In this document: positions 1 to 7,221 of the stretch, in pieces | How the letters are laid out: each line of letters begins with the position of its first letter | Position numbering within the stretch: position 1 is the stretch's first letter | Assembly (NCBI GenBank): GCA_009885445.1 | Contig: VFKQ01000284.1 | Location: 1-10,938, forward strand | Direction: 5' to 3' | Length of the DNA stretch: 10,938 nt | Source: Anaerolineaceae bacterium | GTDB lineage: Bacteria > Chloroflexota > Anaerolineae > Anaerolineales > Villigracilaceae | Position numbers and translations under genes: made by a program | Notes under the pieces: generated by a model | The model's database searches: none | What the model was told of the DNA's origin: nothing | The model's input: only the letters and a program-made list of their open reading frames with translations

Positions 1-337
1 ACTTTTCACGAGGGATGACCAGCAGGCGCGCCTCTTTGTGAGTGGCGCGCGCGGTGGCGGAGCGCAGGCCTTCGTCTACCAGCGCAACTTCGCCGAACGA
101 CTGACCGCGCTTGAGTGTGGCAATCGTCGTCTCTTCGCCGACGGCGCCTATTAGAATGTCCACCTCTCCGCTGGTGATGACATACAACTCGTTGCTGCTG
201 CTATTTTCGCGAAAAAGAATCTCGTTTGCCTTGAGGCTGATTTCCTGACAAAGATTTGCAACCAATTCAAGTTGTGTGGTTGTAAACTTATAGAAAATAT
301 CGCTTTGCTTCAGGTAATTAACAATTGATGTGGCCAT
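1..337 (-). CDS. Cyclic nucleotide-binding domain protein (C-terminal part outside window)
   Basis: The first 112 residues are visible; the rest lies beyond base 1. They form a cNMP-binding (CAP/cyclic-nucleotide) domain: a short N-terminal helix, then a beta-roll with GEVDILIG around residues 57-64 and a phosphate-binding cassette FGEVAL (81-86) followed by R92-S93-A94. The conserved Glu and Arg that contact the cyclic phosphate and ribose are present, so nucleotide binding is plausible. ATG at 337 is the only possible ATG, because an in-frame stop lies at 344-346. It begins 16 bases after the stop of the M23 gene on the same strand, so the two are probably co-transcribed. Whether a DNA-binding helix-turn-helix (Crp-type regulator), a transporter or an enzyme domain follows cannot be seen. 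Family call is firm; function is open. Confidence 0.85.
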   Translation of the reverse strand, partial: MATSIVNYLKQSDIFYKFTTTQLELVANLCQEISLKANEILFRENSSSNELYVITSGEVDILIGAVGEETTIATLKRGQSFGEVALVDEGLRSATARATHKEARLLVIPREK

Positions 338-353
338 GCCGATTCATAAACCT

Positions 354-1742
354 TTATTCAGGAATGAGTACAAAGAGCCAATCCAGCGGCTGGACCTGCA
401 CGCCGTTGACCCAGATTTCCCAATGCAGATGCGGACCGGTGACGCGGCCCGTGCTTCCGATTTTGCCGATCAGCTGTCCGGCGTTGACGAAATCTCCAAC
501 CTTCACATAAATTTCATCCTGATGCCAGTATCCTGTGTAGACGCCTTCACCGTGATCGATGATGGTGGCATTGCCGCGCACAAATAAATTTTCGGCGAAC
601 ACCACCACGCCCGGGGCGGGTGCGTAAATATCAAAAGGATGCGCGTCTGAGCAAATGCCAAAATCGAGGCCAGAGTGAAAACCGAAATAAGTGCCGCCGT
701 TATAGGTGCGGCGCAAACCATAAAAACCGCGCACACAATATTGTGGGTCAACAGGCAGGGCGAATGGATTCTGCCAATATCTTTGTGGCGTAATCGGGGC
801 GACAACATCTACTATTCTTTGTAGTTCCGGTTCGATGACGGCTGGGTCGAGCGTGGCGGGGTCAACCGTTAAAGATTCTTCCGCAAAGCCTGTGGACTTG
901 ACCAAGACCATTTGTTCATAGGATTGCAAACTTCCGTCAGGGAGAGTCATGTCAATGCGCAGGGGATAGGCGCCGGGTTCGAGCATGGCGTGTACGCCTT
1001 GCAGGGCGGCGAGACGTCCATCAGGTAGGACAAAGAAATGCAAACTGTGGTCAAGGAACATGCCGCCGAGGCTTGTGCCGTTTTGCGCTTGAATTAAGAT
1101 TTGCGCAGTACCCCCTTGTTTGAGCGGCAGGGTCTTTACTTCGGCGCTGAGGATGGCGGAGGGAAATCCGCCGGGGGTGTTGGCGCTGGACTCACCCGGG
1201 TAGTACAAAGCGTCGCCGGGCAAACCCGCTATGGGCGCGGAAAGATCGTTGACTGTCGCCAGAGTCCAGATGTCGGTGTTTTGTCGCACGGCGAGTTCGA
1301 GCATCGATTCGCCGTTGTGAGCGGCGGCGCGCGCGGTGTAGGTTTTGGCCGTGTCGCTTTGAGGGATGATTAAACTGACGCCTACATATAATTCGCTGGG
1401 GCTGACGATGCGGTTGAGGCGTTTGAGAAGATGCAGGGGCACTTGCGTGGAACGCGTGAGGCCGCGCAGGTTGTCGCCGAAGCCGACGATTTTTGTGTCG
1501 AGGATTCCGCTGATGCCCTCGAGGCCGGGGATGATAACCTGCTGACCTGCGGCCAGCAGGTTTGGGTCGCTGATGCCGTTGGCTTCCATGAGTTGCGCTA
1601 CAGTGATGTTGAAGCGCACTGCAATGGAGGATAACGTGTCACCAGGTTGGACGATGTAAATTGGCCCGCTGGTTTGTGCGGCGGCGGGCGAGGAACTGAT
1701 ACTGATGATGACGATTAGTAGTGCGAGAATGGTTTTACGCAT
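354..1742 (-). CDS. Secreted LysM / M23 family metallopeptidase
   Basis: Cell-wall hydrolase of the LytM/M23 class, expected to cut peptide cross-bridges outside the membrane, or to be a lipoprotein-independent envelope factor. The 462 residues hold a signal peptide (MRK, hydrophobic stretch, cleavage near AAA-Q at 22-23), a clear LysM domain (about 29-74, beginning YIVQPGDTLSSIA), two degenerate LysM-like stretches (about 85-127 and 135-183), a beta-rich middle region (about 190-300) and a C-terminal M23 domain (about 340-462). All catalytic positions are there: H356 and D360 in HSGLD, H407 in GYWHQD, and H438/H440 in HLHWE, so it should be an active zinc enzyme. The frame is open to an ATG at 1778, but the ATG at 1742 gives a standard signal peptide and an 8-base overlap with the DUF192 gene, and is preferred. 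No clear Shine-Dalgarno precedes either; translational coupling to DUF192 is likely. Confidence 0.93.
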   Translation of the reverse strand: MRKTILALLIVIISISSSPAAAQTSGPIYIVQPGDTLSSIAVRFNITVAQLMEANGISDPNLLAAGQQVIIPGLEGISGILDTKIVGFGDNLRGLTRSTQVPLHLLKRLNRIVSPSELYVGVSLIIPQSDTAKTYTARAAAHNGESMLELAVRQNTDIWTLATVNDLSAPIAGLPGDALYYPGESSANTPGGFPSAILSAEVKTLPLKQGGTAQILIQAQNGTSLGGMFLDHSLHFFVLPDGRLAALQGVHAMLEPGAYPLRIDMTLPDGSLQSYEQMVLVKSTGFAEESLTVDPATLDPAVIEPELQRIVDVVAPITPQRYWQNPFALPVDPQYCVRGFYGLRRTYNGGTYFGFHSGLDFGICSDAHPFDIYAPAPGVVVFAENLFVRGNATIIDHGEGVYTGYWHQDEIYVKVGDFVNAGQLIGKIGSTGRVTGPHLHWEIWVNGVQVQPLDWLFVLIPE

Positions 1743-2109
1743 TTTGGAATGTGACAGTTTGCCCGATTTGAAAATCATTCAAGCGCGAGGCATGCACTTC
1801 AAGCACGTAGCGCGCAGGTTCTTTGGAGAAGAAAGCGGACTTGCCTGCGCCGGCCAGAATTTTATCTACGACGAGCATGTCTGAATTAATCCAGAATACG
1901 GCCAGGTCGAAGTACACGCCGAGCATGTGAATGGATGAGTCGAGGCGGCTGTCGCGGCTGTAGACGAGCAGGAGACCTTCGTTTATATGAAGGGTGCGGC
2001 GAAATGTGAGGCCGCGCAGACGGCATAGAAAGGAAGCGCAATATTTTACGCGCGGCGCGTCAATGTGAGCGTGGGCGGGTTGCACAAAAATAAATTCAGG
2101 GTGGGTCAT
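1735..2109 (-). CDS. DUF192 family protein
   Basis: A 124-residue protein of the DUF192 family, a small beta-rich fold of unknown biochemical role. The family pattern is visible: a Cys/Arg-rich entry segment (FLCRLRGLTFRRTL, about 27-40), the glycine-containing segment NEGLLLVY (about 43-50), IHMLGVYFDLAVFWIN (about 60-75) and the closing ARYVLEVHA. Unlike many DUF192 proteins it has no evident signal peptide. The gene ends by overlapping the first codons of the M23 gene (ATGCGTAA), and no function follows from the order beyond probable co-expression with envelope proteins. ATG at 2109 is only a few bases beyond the T-tract of a terminator and has no Shine-Dalgarno, so initiation may be leaderless or depend on read-through. 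Confidence 0.85.
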   Translation of the reverse strand: MTHPEFIFVQPAHAHIDAPRVKYCASFLCRLRGLTFRRTLHINEGLLLVYSRDSRLDSSIHMLGVYFDLAVFWINSDMLVVDKILAGAGKSAFFSKEPARYVLEVHASRLNDFQIGQTVTFQNA

Positions 2110-2114
2110 GGTAT

Positions 2115-2151
2115 AAAAAATGGGCGGCCCTGAATTTTCACAGGGACGCCC
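2115..2151 (-). terminator. Rho-independent terminator after the response regulator gene
   Basis: On the minus strand, an 11-base stem (2141-2151 pairing with 2122-2132, one mismatch) with an 8-base loop is followed one base later by six T residues (complement of 2115-2120). It sits 21 bases after the response regulator stop codon and right in front of the DUF192 start, so it should separate the two transcripts. Confidence 0.85.
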
Positions 2152-2171
2152 GTGTTTGCCTTTAAGTTGAG

Positions 2172-2567
2172 TTAAGCGGCGATGGTTTTGGCGAGAACTT
2201 TTTCCACGCTCTTGAGCAGGTCTTGCGGGCTGAAGGGCTTGGCGATGTAGTCATCTACTTTGGCAATGTGCAGGCCGAGAACTTTATCGATGCTTTGCGC
2301 TTTTGCCGTGATGACGATCACGGGAATCTGGCGCGTCGATTCGTCGGCTTTCATTTGCTGGTATACTTCCCAGCCGTCCATATCTGGCATCATTAAATCT
2401 AGCAAGACGAGGTCTGGTAGTTCTTCTTTGACCATGCGCAGACCCTCGCGTCCGCCGGCGGCGCCTTTGACATCAAAGCCGCGGCGACTAAGAATCAGAC
2501 GAATTAAATCGATCATCTCTGATTCGTCTTCAATGCATAAAATTCTGCGAACATTTGCATCGTTCAT
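2172..2567 (-). CDS. Single-domain response regulator (CheY-like receiver)
   Basis: A 131-residue stand-alone receiver domain. All the phosphotransfer residues are visible: acidic pair E13/D14, phospho-acceptor D57 in LVLLDLMMPDMDGW, switch T87 in VIVITAK, and K110 in YIAKPF. No output domain follows, so it would act by binding a partner, as CheY or Spo0F do, after phosphorylation by a histidine kinase encoded elsewhere. The start is supported by a purine-rich site (AGAAGAGG) about 6 bases upstream of ATG. It is divergent from the exonuclease III gene with only 43 bases between them, and is closed by a strong terminator. No cognate kinase lies in the window, so the pathway is unknown. Confidence 0.95.
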   Translation of the reverse strand: MNDANVRRILCIEDESEMIDLIRLILSRRGFDVKGAAGGREGLRMVKEELPDLVLLDLMMPDMDGWEVYQQMKADESTRQIPVIVITAKAQSIDKVLGLHIAKVDDYIAKPFSPQDLLKSVEKVLAKTIAA

Positions 2568-2610
2568 AAAAAGCCTCTTCTATTTTTAGTTTACCATAAA
2601 ACTAACCCGC
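2568..2610. promoter_or_regulatory. Short divergent promoter region between response regulator and exonuclease III
   Basis: This 43-base gap must carry the 5' signals for both flanking genes. On the minus strand a TG-G-TAAACT string (2588-2596) resembles an extended -10 element for the response regulator, at a plausible distance from its ribosome site. On the plus strand TACCAT (2592-2597) is a weak -10 candidate, and the exonuclease gene has no Shine-Dalgarno. The individual elements are weak matches; only the divergent layout is certain. Confidence 0.35.
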
Positions 2611-3372
2611 ATGAAAATTATCACCTGGAACGTGAATGGCATTCGCGCCGCGCTTGGCAAGGGGGCATTGGACTGGGCTTTTGCGCGCCGGCCAGATATA
2701 TTGTGCATTCAAGAGATTAAAGCCCGCCCGGACCAACTTAAAGAAGAACAGCGTACTGTGCCTGGATATGACGTGACCTGGAACCCGGCCGAACGCGCTG
2801 GATATAGCGGCGTCGCCACCTTTAGCGCCGCCTCGCCGCTCGACGTGGAAGCGGGTCTGGCCACCCCGCGCTTTGATATTGAGGGACGGGTGATTCGCAC
2901 TCGCCACGAAGACTTTCTGCTCTTCAATATTTATTTTCCCAATGGCCAACGTGGTCAAGATCGCGTGGACTACAAGCTCGATTTCTATGCGCGCCTGCTC
3001 GAAGTGTGTGACACGCTCCATGCGGCAGGGGAGAACATTATCATTACCGGCGATTTTAACACAGCGCACATGCCGATTGACTTGAAGAACCCCAAAGAGA
3101 ATGAAAAAACTTCCGGCTTCCTGCCCGAAGAGCGCGAATGGGTGCAAAAGTTTCTAGACCACGGTTTTGTGGATGTCTATCGCAAACTCTACCCCGAAAA
3201 AGAAGAATACACCTGGTGGACGTATCGCTTCGCGGCGCGCGCGCGCGGCATTGGCTGGCGCATTGATTACTTCCTTGTCTCAGAAAAACTTGCCGCACGC
3301 GTAAAAGATGTCATCATTCACGAAGACGTGGATGGTTCAGACCACTGTCCCGTGGAACTGATATTGGATTAA
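2611..3372 (+). CDS. xth: Exodeoxyribonuclease III (AP endonuclease, Xth family)
   Basis: Base-excision-repair enzyme that nicks DNA 5' to abasic sites and removes 3' blocking groups. At 253 residues it has the usual length of the EEP-fold exonuclease III family and the full active site: N7 in WNVNGIR, metal-binding E35 in CIQEIK, Y108 in IYFPNG, D148 and N150 in TGDFNTAH, D219 in RIDYFL, and the terminal D244-H245 in SDHCPVEL. These place it in the ExoIII rather than the exo-deoxyribonuclease I or DNase I branches. The start at ATG 2611 is natural (MKIITWNVNG) but has no ribosome site ahead, so a leaderless or very short-leader message is possible. It is followed by ftsH after 110 bases with a separate promoter, so the two are probably independent. 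Confidence 0.97.
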   Translation: MKIITWNVNGIRAALGKGALDWAFARRPDILCIQEIKARPDQLKEEQRTVPGYDVTWNPAERAGYSGVATFSAASPLDVEAGLATPRFDIEGRVIRTRHEDFLLFNIYFPNGQRGQDRVDYKLDFYARLLEVCDTLHAAGENIIITGDFNTAHMPIDLKNPKENEKTSGFLPEEREWVQKFLDHGFVDVYRKLYPEKEEYTWWTYRFAARARGIGWRIDYFLVSEKLAARVKDVIIHEDVDGSDHCPVELILD

Positions 3373-3450
3373 CGTCCGCTGAAAATTCGACTGATTGTGT
3401 AAGAGAATTATAGAAACATCCTTGCTGGACTATTATTTGGCATATGCGGT

Positions 3451-3477
3451 TGGTATAATGCCGTCATATTTCGGAGG
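3451..3477 (+). promoter_or_regulatory. Extended -10 promoter and ribosome binding site of ftsH
   Basis: TATAAT at 3454-3459 is preceded by TG at 3451-3452, giving an extended -10 element; the -35 position (TATTAT, 17 bases upstream) is poor, as is usual for that class. A strong GGAGG at 3473-3477 lies 5 bases before the TTG start codon of ftsH and decides that start. The transcript would begin near 3466, leaving a very short leader. Confidence 0.7.
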
Positions 3478-3482
3478 CCCCC

Positions 3483-5372
3483 TTGAATCCACCTCGTAGT
3501 CAATCTTCTTATCTCATAACCTTTCTGCTCATCGTTGCTGTTGGCGCCATGATTTATACCGCCGTTCAGCGCGAGGGCAACGGCGCAGACAAACCGTTGA
3601 CCATCAACGACCTTGCGCAGGCTGTCGAAAACGGCGAAGTGAAAAGCATCCTGATTGAGCAGGACAATCGCCTCACTGTTGTGTTTAAAGATGGCGCGCA
3701 AAATAACGTGGATGAAGTTGTGGAGCGCACCGCGCAAAAAGAGCCCGAGACCACGCTCGTGGACCAACTGCTCAGCCTGGGCGTTACGCCGGAAAAACTT
3801 GCCCCCGATAATGTTTCTATTGAGGCCAAGCCCGTCTCGCAATGGGCCGGCCTGTTTGGGTCACTGGCAATCATCGTTCCGTTCTTGCTGATGGGTGGTC
3901 TGCTCTGGTTTATCCTGCGTCAGGCGCAAGGCTCTAATAATGCGGCCATGTCTTTCGGCAAGAGTCGCGCGCGCATGTTCAGCGGCGACCATCCCACGGT
4001 CACCTTTGCGGATGTGGCCGGCGCGGATGAATCGAAGGAAGAGCTTAAGGAAATTGTTGAGTTCTTAAAAGAACCGCAAAAATTCATTCAGCTGGGCGCG
4101 CGCATTCCCAAGGGAGTTTTGCTGGTTGGCCCTCCCGGCACCGGCAAGACCCTTCTCGCCAAAGCCGTTTCGGGCGAGGCGGGTGTTCCGTTCTTCTCCA
4201 TCTCCGGTTCTGAATTTGTAGAAATGTTTGTCGGCGTGGGCGCCAGTCGTGTCCGCGATCTGTTTGAACAGGCCAAGCGACATTCGCCGTGCATCATCTT
4301 CGTGGACGAAATTGATGCCGTCGGACGTCAGCGCGGCGCCGGGTTGGGCGGCTCGCACGACGAGCGCGAACAAACCCTTAATCAGATGCTCGTTGAAATG
4401 GACGGCTTCGACACCGACACCAACGTCATCATCATGGCGGCCACAAACCGCCCCGATGTGCTTGACCCAGCTCTCCTGCGTCCGGGCCGCTTCGACCGTC
4501 GCGTGACTCTCGACCGTCCCGACGTGAAGGGCCGCGAGGCGATTCTGAAGGTCCACTCGAAGGGCAAGCCGCTTGATCCCACAGTGGATCTGGCTTCGCT
4601 TGCCCGCGGCACACCCGGCTTTGTCGGCGCGGATTTGGAAAACATGGTTAATGAAGGCGCCATCCTCGCCGCGAGACGAAACTTGAAAGCCATCGGCCAG
4701 TCTGAGTTGGAAGAGGCCATTGAGCGCGTCGTCATGGGACCCGAACGAAAGTCCCGCCTGATTTCGGAGGAAGAGAAGCGCATCATCGCCTACCATGAAG
4801 CGGGTCACGCCGTCGTGGCCAATGCCATCGCTGAGGCCGACCCGGTCCAAAAAGTGACCATCGTCGGTCGCGGACAGGCTGGCGGCGTCACCTGGTTCCG
4901 CCCCGATGAAGATCGCATTCTTGCCTCGCGCAAGAAACTGAACGCCACGCTCGTTTATGCGCTCGGCGGACGCGCCGCCGAAGAAATTGTCTTCGACGAC
5001 ATCACCTCCGGCGCCTCCAACGACATTGAGCAAGTCACGCGCATCGCCCGTTCCATGGTTACCCGCCTGGGCATGTCCACTGAACTTGGCCCGATGACCT
5101 ACGGCCAGAAAGAGGAATTGATTTTCCTCGGCCGCGAAATCTCGGAACAGCGCGACTACTCGGACGCAGTCGCCCAGCAAATTGACAAAGAAGTTCGCCG
5201 CATGGTGGACGAAGCCTATAAGCAGGCCAAGTCGCTGGTTATCACATACCGCGAACAGCTCGATGCCGTAGCCAAGAAATTGCTCGAAGTGGAATCCATC
5301 ACCCGCGAAGAATTTGAAAAGATTTTCCCGCCGCCGCACAGCAAGAAGAGCGGCACGCCTCAGGTGGCGTAG
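3483..5372 (+). CDS. ftsH: ATP-dependent zinc metalloprotease FtsH
   Basis: Membrane-anchored AAA+ protease that unfolds and degrades misassembled membrane proteins and short-lived regulators as a hexamer. The 629 residues show the classic order: TM helix 1 (about 10-27), an outer domain (about 35-118), TM helix 2 (about 121-143), an AAA module with Walker A GPPGTGKT (216-223), Walker B IIFVDEID (271-278), the pore-loop region ISGSEFVEMFVGVGA and the arginine-finger segment LLRPGRFDR, then an M41 peptidase with HEAGH (438-442) and third zinc ligand D514 in ASNDIEQVT. The start is TTG, backed by GGAGG 5 bases upstream; the first in-frame ATG would remove TM helix 1. The gene has its own promoter and ends at a perfect palindromic terminator. 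Nothing is missing; length is close to that of typical FtsH. Confidence 0.98.
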   Translation: MNPPRSQSSYLITFLLIVAVGAMIYTAVQREGNGADKPLTINDLAQAVENGEVKSILIEQDNRLTVVFKDGAQNNVDEVVERTAQKEPETTLVDQLLSLGVTPEKLAPDNVSIEAKPVSQWAGLFGSLAIIVPFLLMGGLLWFILRQAQGSNNAAMSFGKSRARMFSGDHPTVTFADVAGADESKEELKEIVEFLKEPQKFIQLGARIPKGVLLVGPPGTGKTLLAKAVSGEAGVPFFSISGSEFVEMFVGVGASRVRDLFEQAKRHSPCIIFVDEIDAVGRQRGAGLGGSHDEREQTLNQMLVEMDGFDTDTNVIIMAATNRPDVLDPALLRPGRFDRRVTLDRPDVKGREAILKVHSKGKPLDPTVDLASLARGTPGFVGADLENMVNEGAILAARRNLKAIGQSELEEAIERVVMGPERKSRLISEEEKRIIAYHEAGHAVVANAIAEADPVQKVTIVGRGQAGGVTWFRPDEDRILASRKKLNATLVYALGGRAAEEIVFDDITSGASNDIEQVTRIARSMVTRLGMSTELGPMTYGQKEELIFLGREISEQRDYSDAVAQQIDKEVRRMVDEAYKQAKSLVITYREQLDAVAKKLLEVESITREEFEKIFPPPHSKKSGTPQVA

Positions 5373-5383
5373 GGGATTCTTTG

Positions 5384-5430
5384 AAAAAAAGAGTAGGGTC
5401 ACGGCGACGCCGTGACCCTACTCTTTTTTT
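5384..5430. terminator. Perfect 47-base palindrome, bidirectional terminator between ftsH and acyl-CoA ligase
   Basis: Two perfectly complementary 23-base arms (5384-5406 and 5408-5430) surround a single A. The arms end in seven A residues on the left and seven T on the right, so each strand reads as a GC-rich hairpin followed by a T-tract. It lies 11 bases past the ftsH stop and 17 bases from the stop of the convergent ligase gene, the right place to end both transcripts. Inside the A/T ends it reads GAGTAGGGTCACGGCG and its complement. Confidence 0.92.
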
Positions 5431-5447
5431 ATTATTTACGCTGGATA

Positions 5448-7154
5448 CTATTTCCCCGCCGCTTCCTTGTGTTGACGGACCAACTCGCGGCGCAGAATCT
5501 TTCCAACCGTTGTCTTCGGCAATTCGGCGCGGAACTCAAAATGAGTGGGCACTTTATAAGGCGCCAGTTTTTCTTTGCAGAAAGTTTTCAACTCCTCAGG
5601 TGTCGCAGACTCGCCCGGCTTGAAAACAATCCAAGCCTTCACCGTCTCGCCGCGTTGCGGGTCGGGGATGCCGGCCACGCCCACGTCCATCACTTTGGGA
5701 TGCTCCATGAGCACTTCTTCCACCTCGCGCGGCCATACTTGGAATCCGCCCGGCTTGATCAGTTCCTTCTTGCGGTCTACTATATAGAAGTAGCCGTCCT
5801 CATCCATGCGCGCGATGTCGCCGGTGTAAAGCCATATTTTTCCATTCTTATCTGCGCGCAGGGTGTTGGCTGTCTCGGTGGGCATATTGTGATAACCCTT
5901 CATCACCTGCGGACCGTGCATAATGATCTCGCCAATTTCGCCGACCTGCACCTCGGTCTCACTATCATCGAGGCTGATGATTTTCACATCCATATCTGGC
6001 AGGGGCATGCCGATGGAGCCGTCCCTGTTTTCGCCGTTGAGCGGATTGCAGTGTGTGCCCGTCGGCGCTTCCGAGAGGCCGTAGGCCTCGAAGACCTTGC
6101 CGCCGGTGAGTCGCTCGAATTCTTCCTTGGTCTCGCGCATGAGCGGAGCAGAACCCGAGACGCAGGCCGTGATTGAGGAAAGGTTGTACTTGCCAGCCTT
6201 CACGTCGGGATGATTATTGATTCCGTTATACAGCGCAGGCACGCCCGGAAAAATAGTCGCCTTATATTTGGCGATATTGTCCAGCACGTCCTTCAGGTCG
6301 CGCGGATTTGGCACCATGACCATGCTCGCGCCGGATGTGATGGCGAAGAGCATTCCCGCCACCATGCCATATACATGAAAAAGCGGAATCGCCATCAATA
6401 CCACTTCCTTGCCATCCTCGGCATTGACAAACCAATTTCTGATTTGCAGTGCGTTCGCCAGCACGTTGCGATGCATTGCCACTGCCGCCTTCGATACGCC
6501 CGTTGTTCCGCCCGAGTATTGGAACATGGCCGTATCGTCGCCAGTGATTTCGATTTTTGGGCGCGGCGTGTGCGCGTGTTGTTTCAAAACATCCTGCATC
6601 CACACATCGCCCTGACCCAACCCGCCGTCAATACGGAAGCCGCCCTTTTTCTCGCGCAACAACGTAAACAGGATGCGCAACACAGGAGGCAGGGTCTCCT
6701 TTAAATTCGTGACAATAATTTTTCTGATCTTCGTTTTGGGTTGCGCGGCCTTGATGGTCTTGTAGAAATTTGTCATCACGAACATCACTTCAATCCCCGA
6801 ATCGTTTGCCTGATGTTCGATCTCTGCCGGTGTGTAAAGTGGATTTGTGGCCACCACCACACCGCCAGCTTTTAGAATTGCAAAATAGGCCATCACAAAT
6901 TGCGGCGAGTTTGGCATAAAGATTCCCACACGGTCGCCTTTCTTCACGCCCATCGCCACCAGCCCTCCGGCGAGATGATCGCTGATTTCGTTCATTTCTT
7001 TAAACGTCACCACCGCGCCTTTAAAAATCGTGCAAGCTCTATCAGGATATTTTTGCGCAGACTGATCCAAAAATTGAAACACAGGCCCCTTCGGATACTC
7101 AATCGTAGCCGGAACCCCTTTATCGTAATTCTTCACCCACGGTCGGTCTTTCAT
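5448..7154 (-). CDS. Long-chain fatty-acid-CoA ligase (AMP-forming, FadD-like)
   Basis: Adenylate-forming enzyme that activates a carboxylic acid, most likely a long-chain fatty acid, to its CoA thioester through an acyl-AMP intermediate. The 568 residues carry the ANL superfamily motifs in order: phosphate loop YSGGTTGVSK (213-222), VSGSAPL (332-338), YGLSEAP (358-364), YTGD (443-446), the hinge DRKKELIKPGG (460-470), and the C-terminal catalytic lysine K552 in PKTTVGKILRREL. In the phosphate loop the usual Pro before Lys is Ser, a mild variant. ATG at 7154 has AGGAGG six bases upstream, and a -35/-10 promoter lies just ahead. miaA is 56 bases upstream on the same strand but seems functionally unrelated. 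Substrate chain length cannot be read from the sequence; other acyl-CoA synthetases of the same family are possible. Confidence 0.93.
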   Translation of the reverse strand: MKDRPWVKNYDKGVPATIEYPKGPVFQFLDQSAQKYPDRACTIFKGAVVTFKEMNEISDHLAGGLVAMGVKKGDRVGIFMPNSPQFVMAYFAILKAGGVVVATNPLYTPAEIEHQANDSGIEVMFVMTNFYKTIKAAQPKTKIRKIIVTNLKETLPPVLRILFTLLREKKGGFRIDGGLGQGDVWMQDVLKQHAHTPRPKIEITGDDTAMFQYSGGTTGVSKAAVAMHRNVLANALQIRNWFVNAEDGKEVVLMAIPLFHVYGMVAGMLFAITSGASMVMVPNPRDLKDVLDNIAKYKATIFPGVPALYNGINNHPDVKAGKYNLSSITACVSGSAPLMRETKEEFERLTGGKVFEAYGLSEAPTGTHCNPLNGENRDGSIGMPLPDMDVKIISLDDSETEVQVGEIGEIIMHGPQVMKGYHNMPTETANTLRADKNGKIWLYTGDIARMDEDGYFYIVDRKKELIKPGGFQVWPREVEEVLMEHPKVMDVGVAGIPDPQRGETVKAWIVFKPGESATPEELKTFCKEKLAPYKVPTHFEFRAELPKTTVGKILRRELVRQHKEAAGK

Positions 7155-7192
7155 GATGCGCCTCCTGAGAATGGTGTGGAACGGATTGGTTC

Positions 7193-7221
7193 AGTATAGC
7201 CACTAAAAAATTAAACGTCAA
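7193..7221 (-). promoter_or_regulatory. Sigma-70-type promoter of the acyl-CoA ligase gene
   Basis: On the minus strand TTGACG (complement of 7216-7221) and TATACT (complement of 7193-7198) are separated by exactly 17 bases, close to consensus in both boxes. The -35 box overlaps the last codons of miaA. Transcription would begin near 7186, about 30 bases before the ligase ATG and upstream of its AGGAGG site. Confidence 0.72.

Noticed and set aside
1740..1778. Longer start for the M23 protein at ATG 1778
   Set aside because: It would add 12 residues before a normal signal peptide and increase the overlap with DUF192 to 44 bases; no ribosome site supports it. ATG 1742 is preferred, though not proven.
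4065..5402. 445-residue open frame antisense to ftsH
   Set aside because: It is the shadow of a long gene with biased codon use. The plus-strand frame has full FtsH motifs; the antisense product shows no recognisable domain and its start lies in the terminator.
5412..6176. 254-residue plus-strand open frame over the acyl-CoA ligase gene
   Set aside because: It begins inside the palindromic terminator and runs antisense to clear adenylate-forming motifs; no domain is recognisable.
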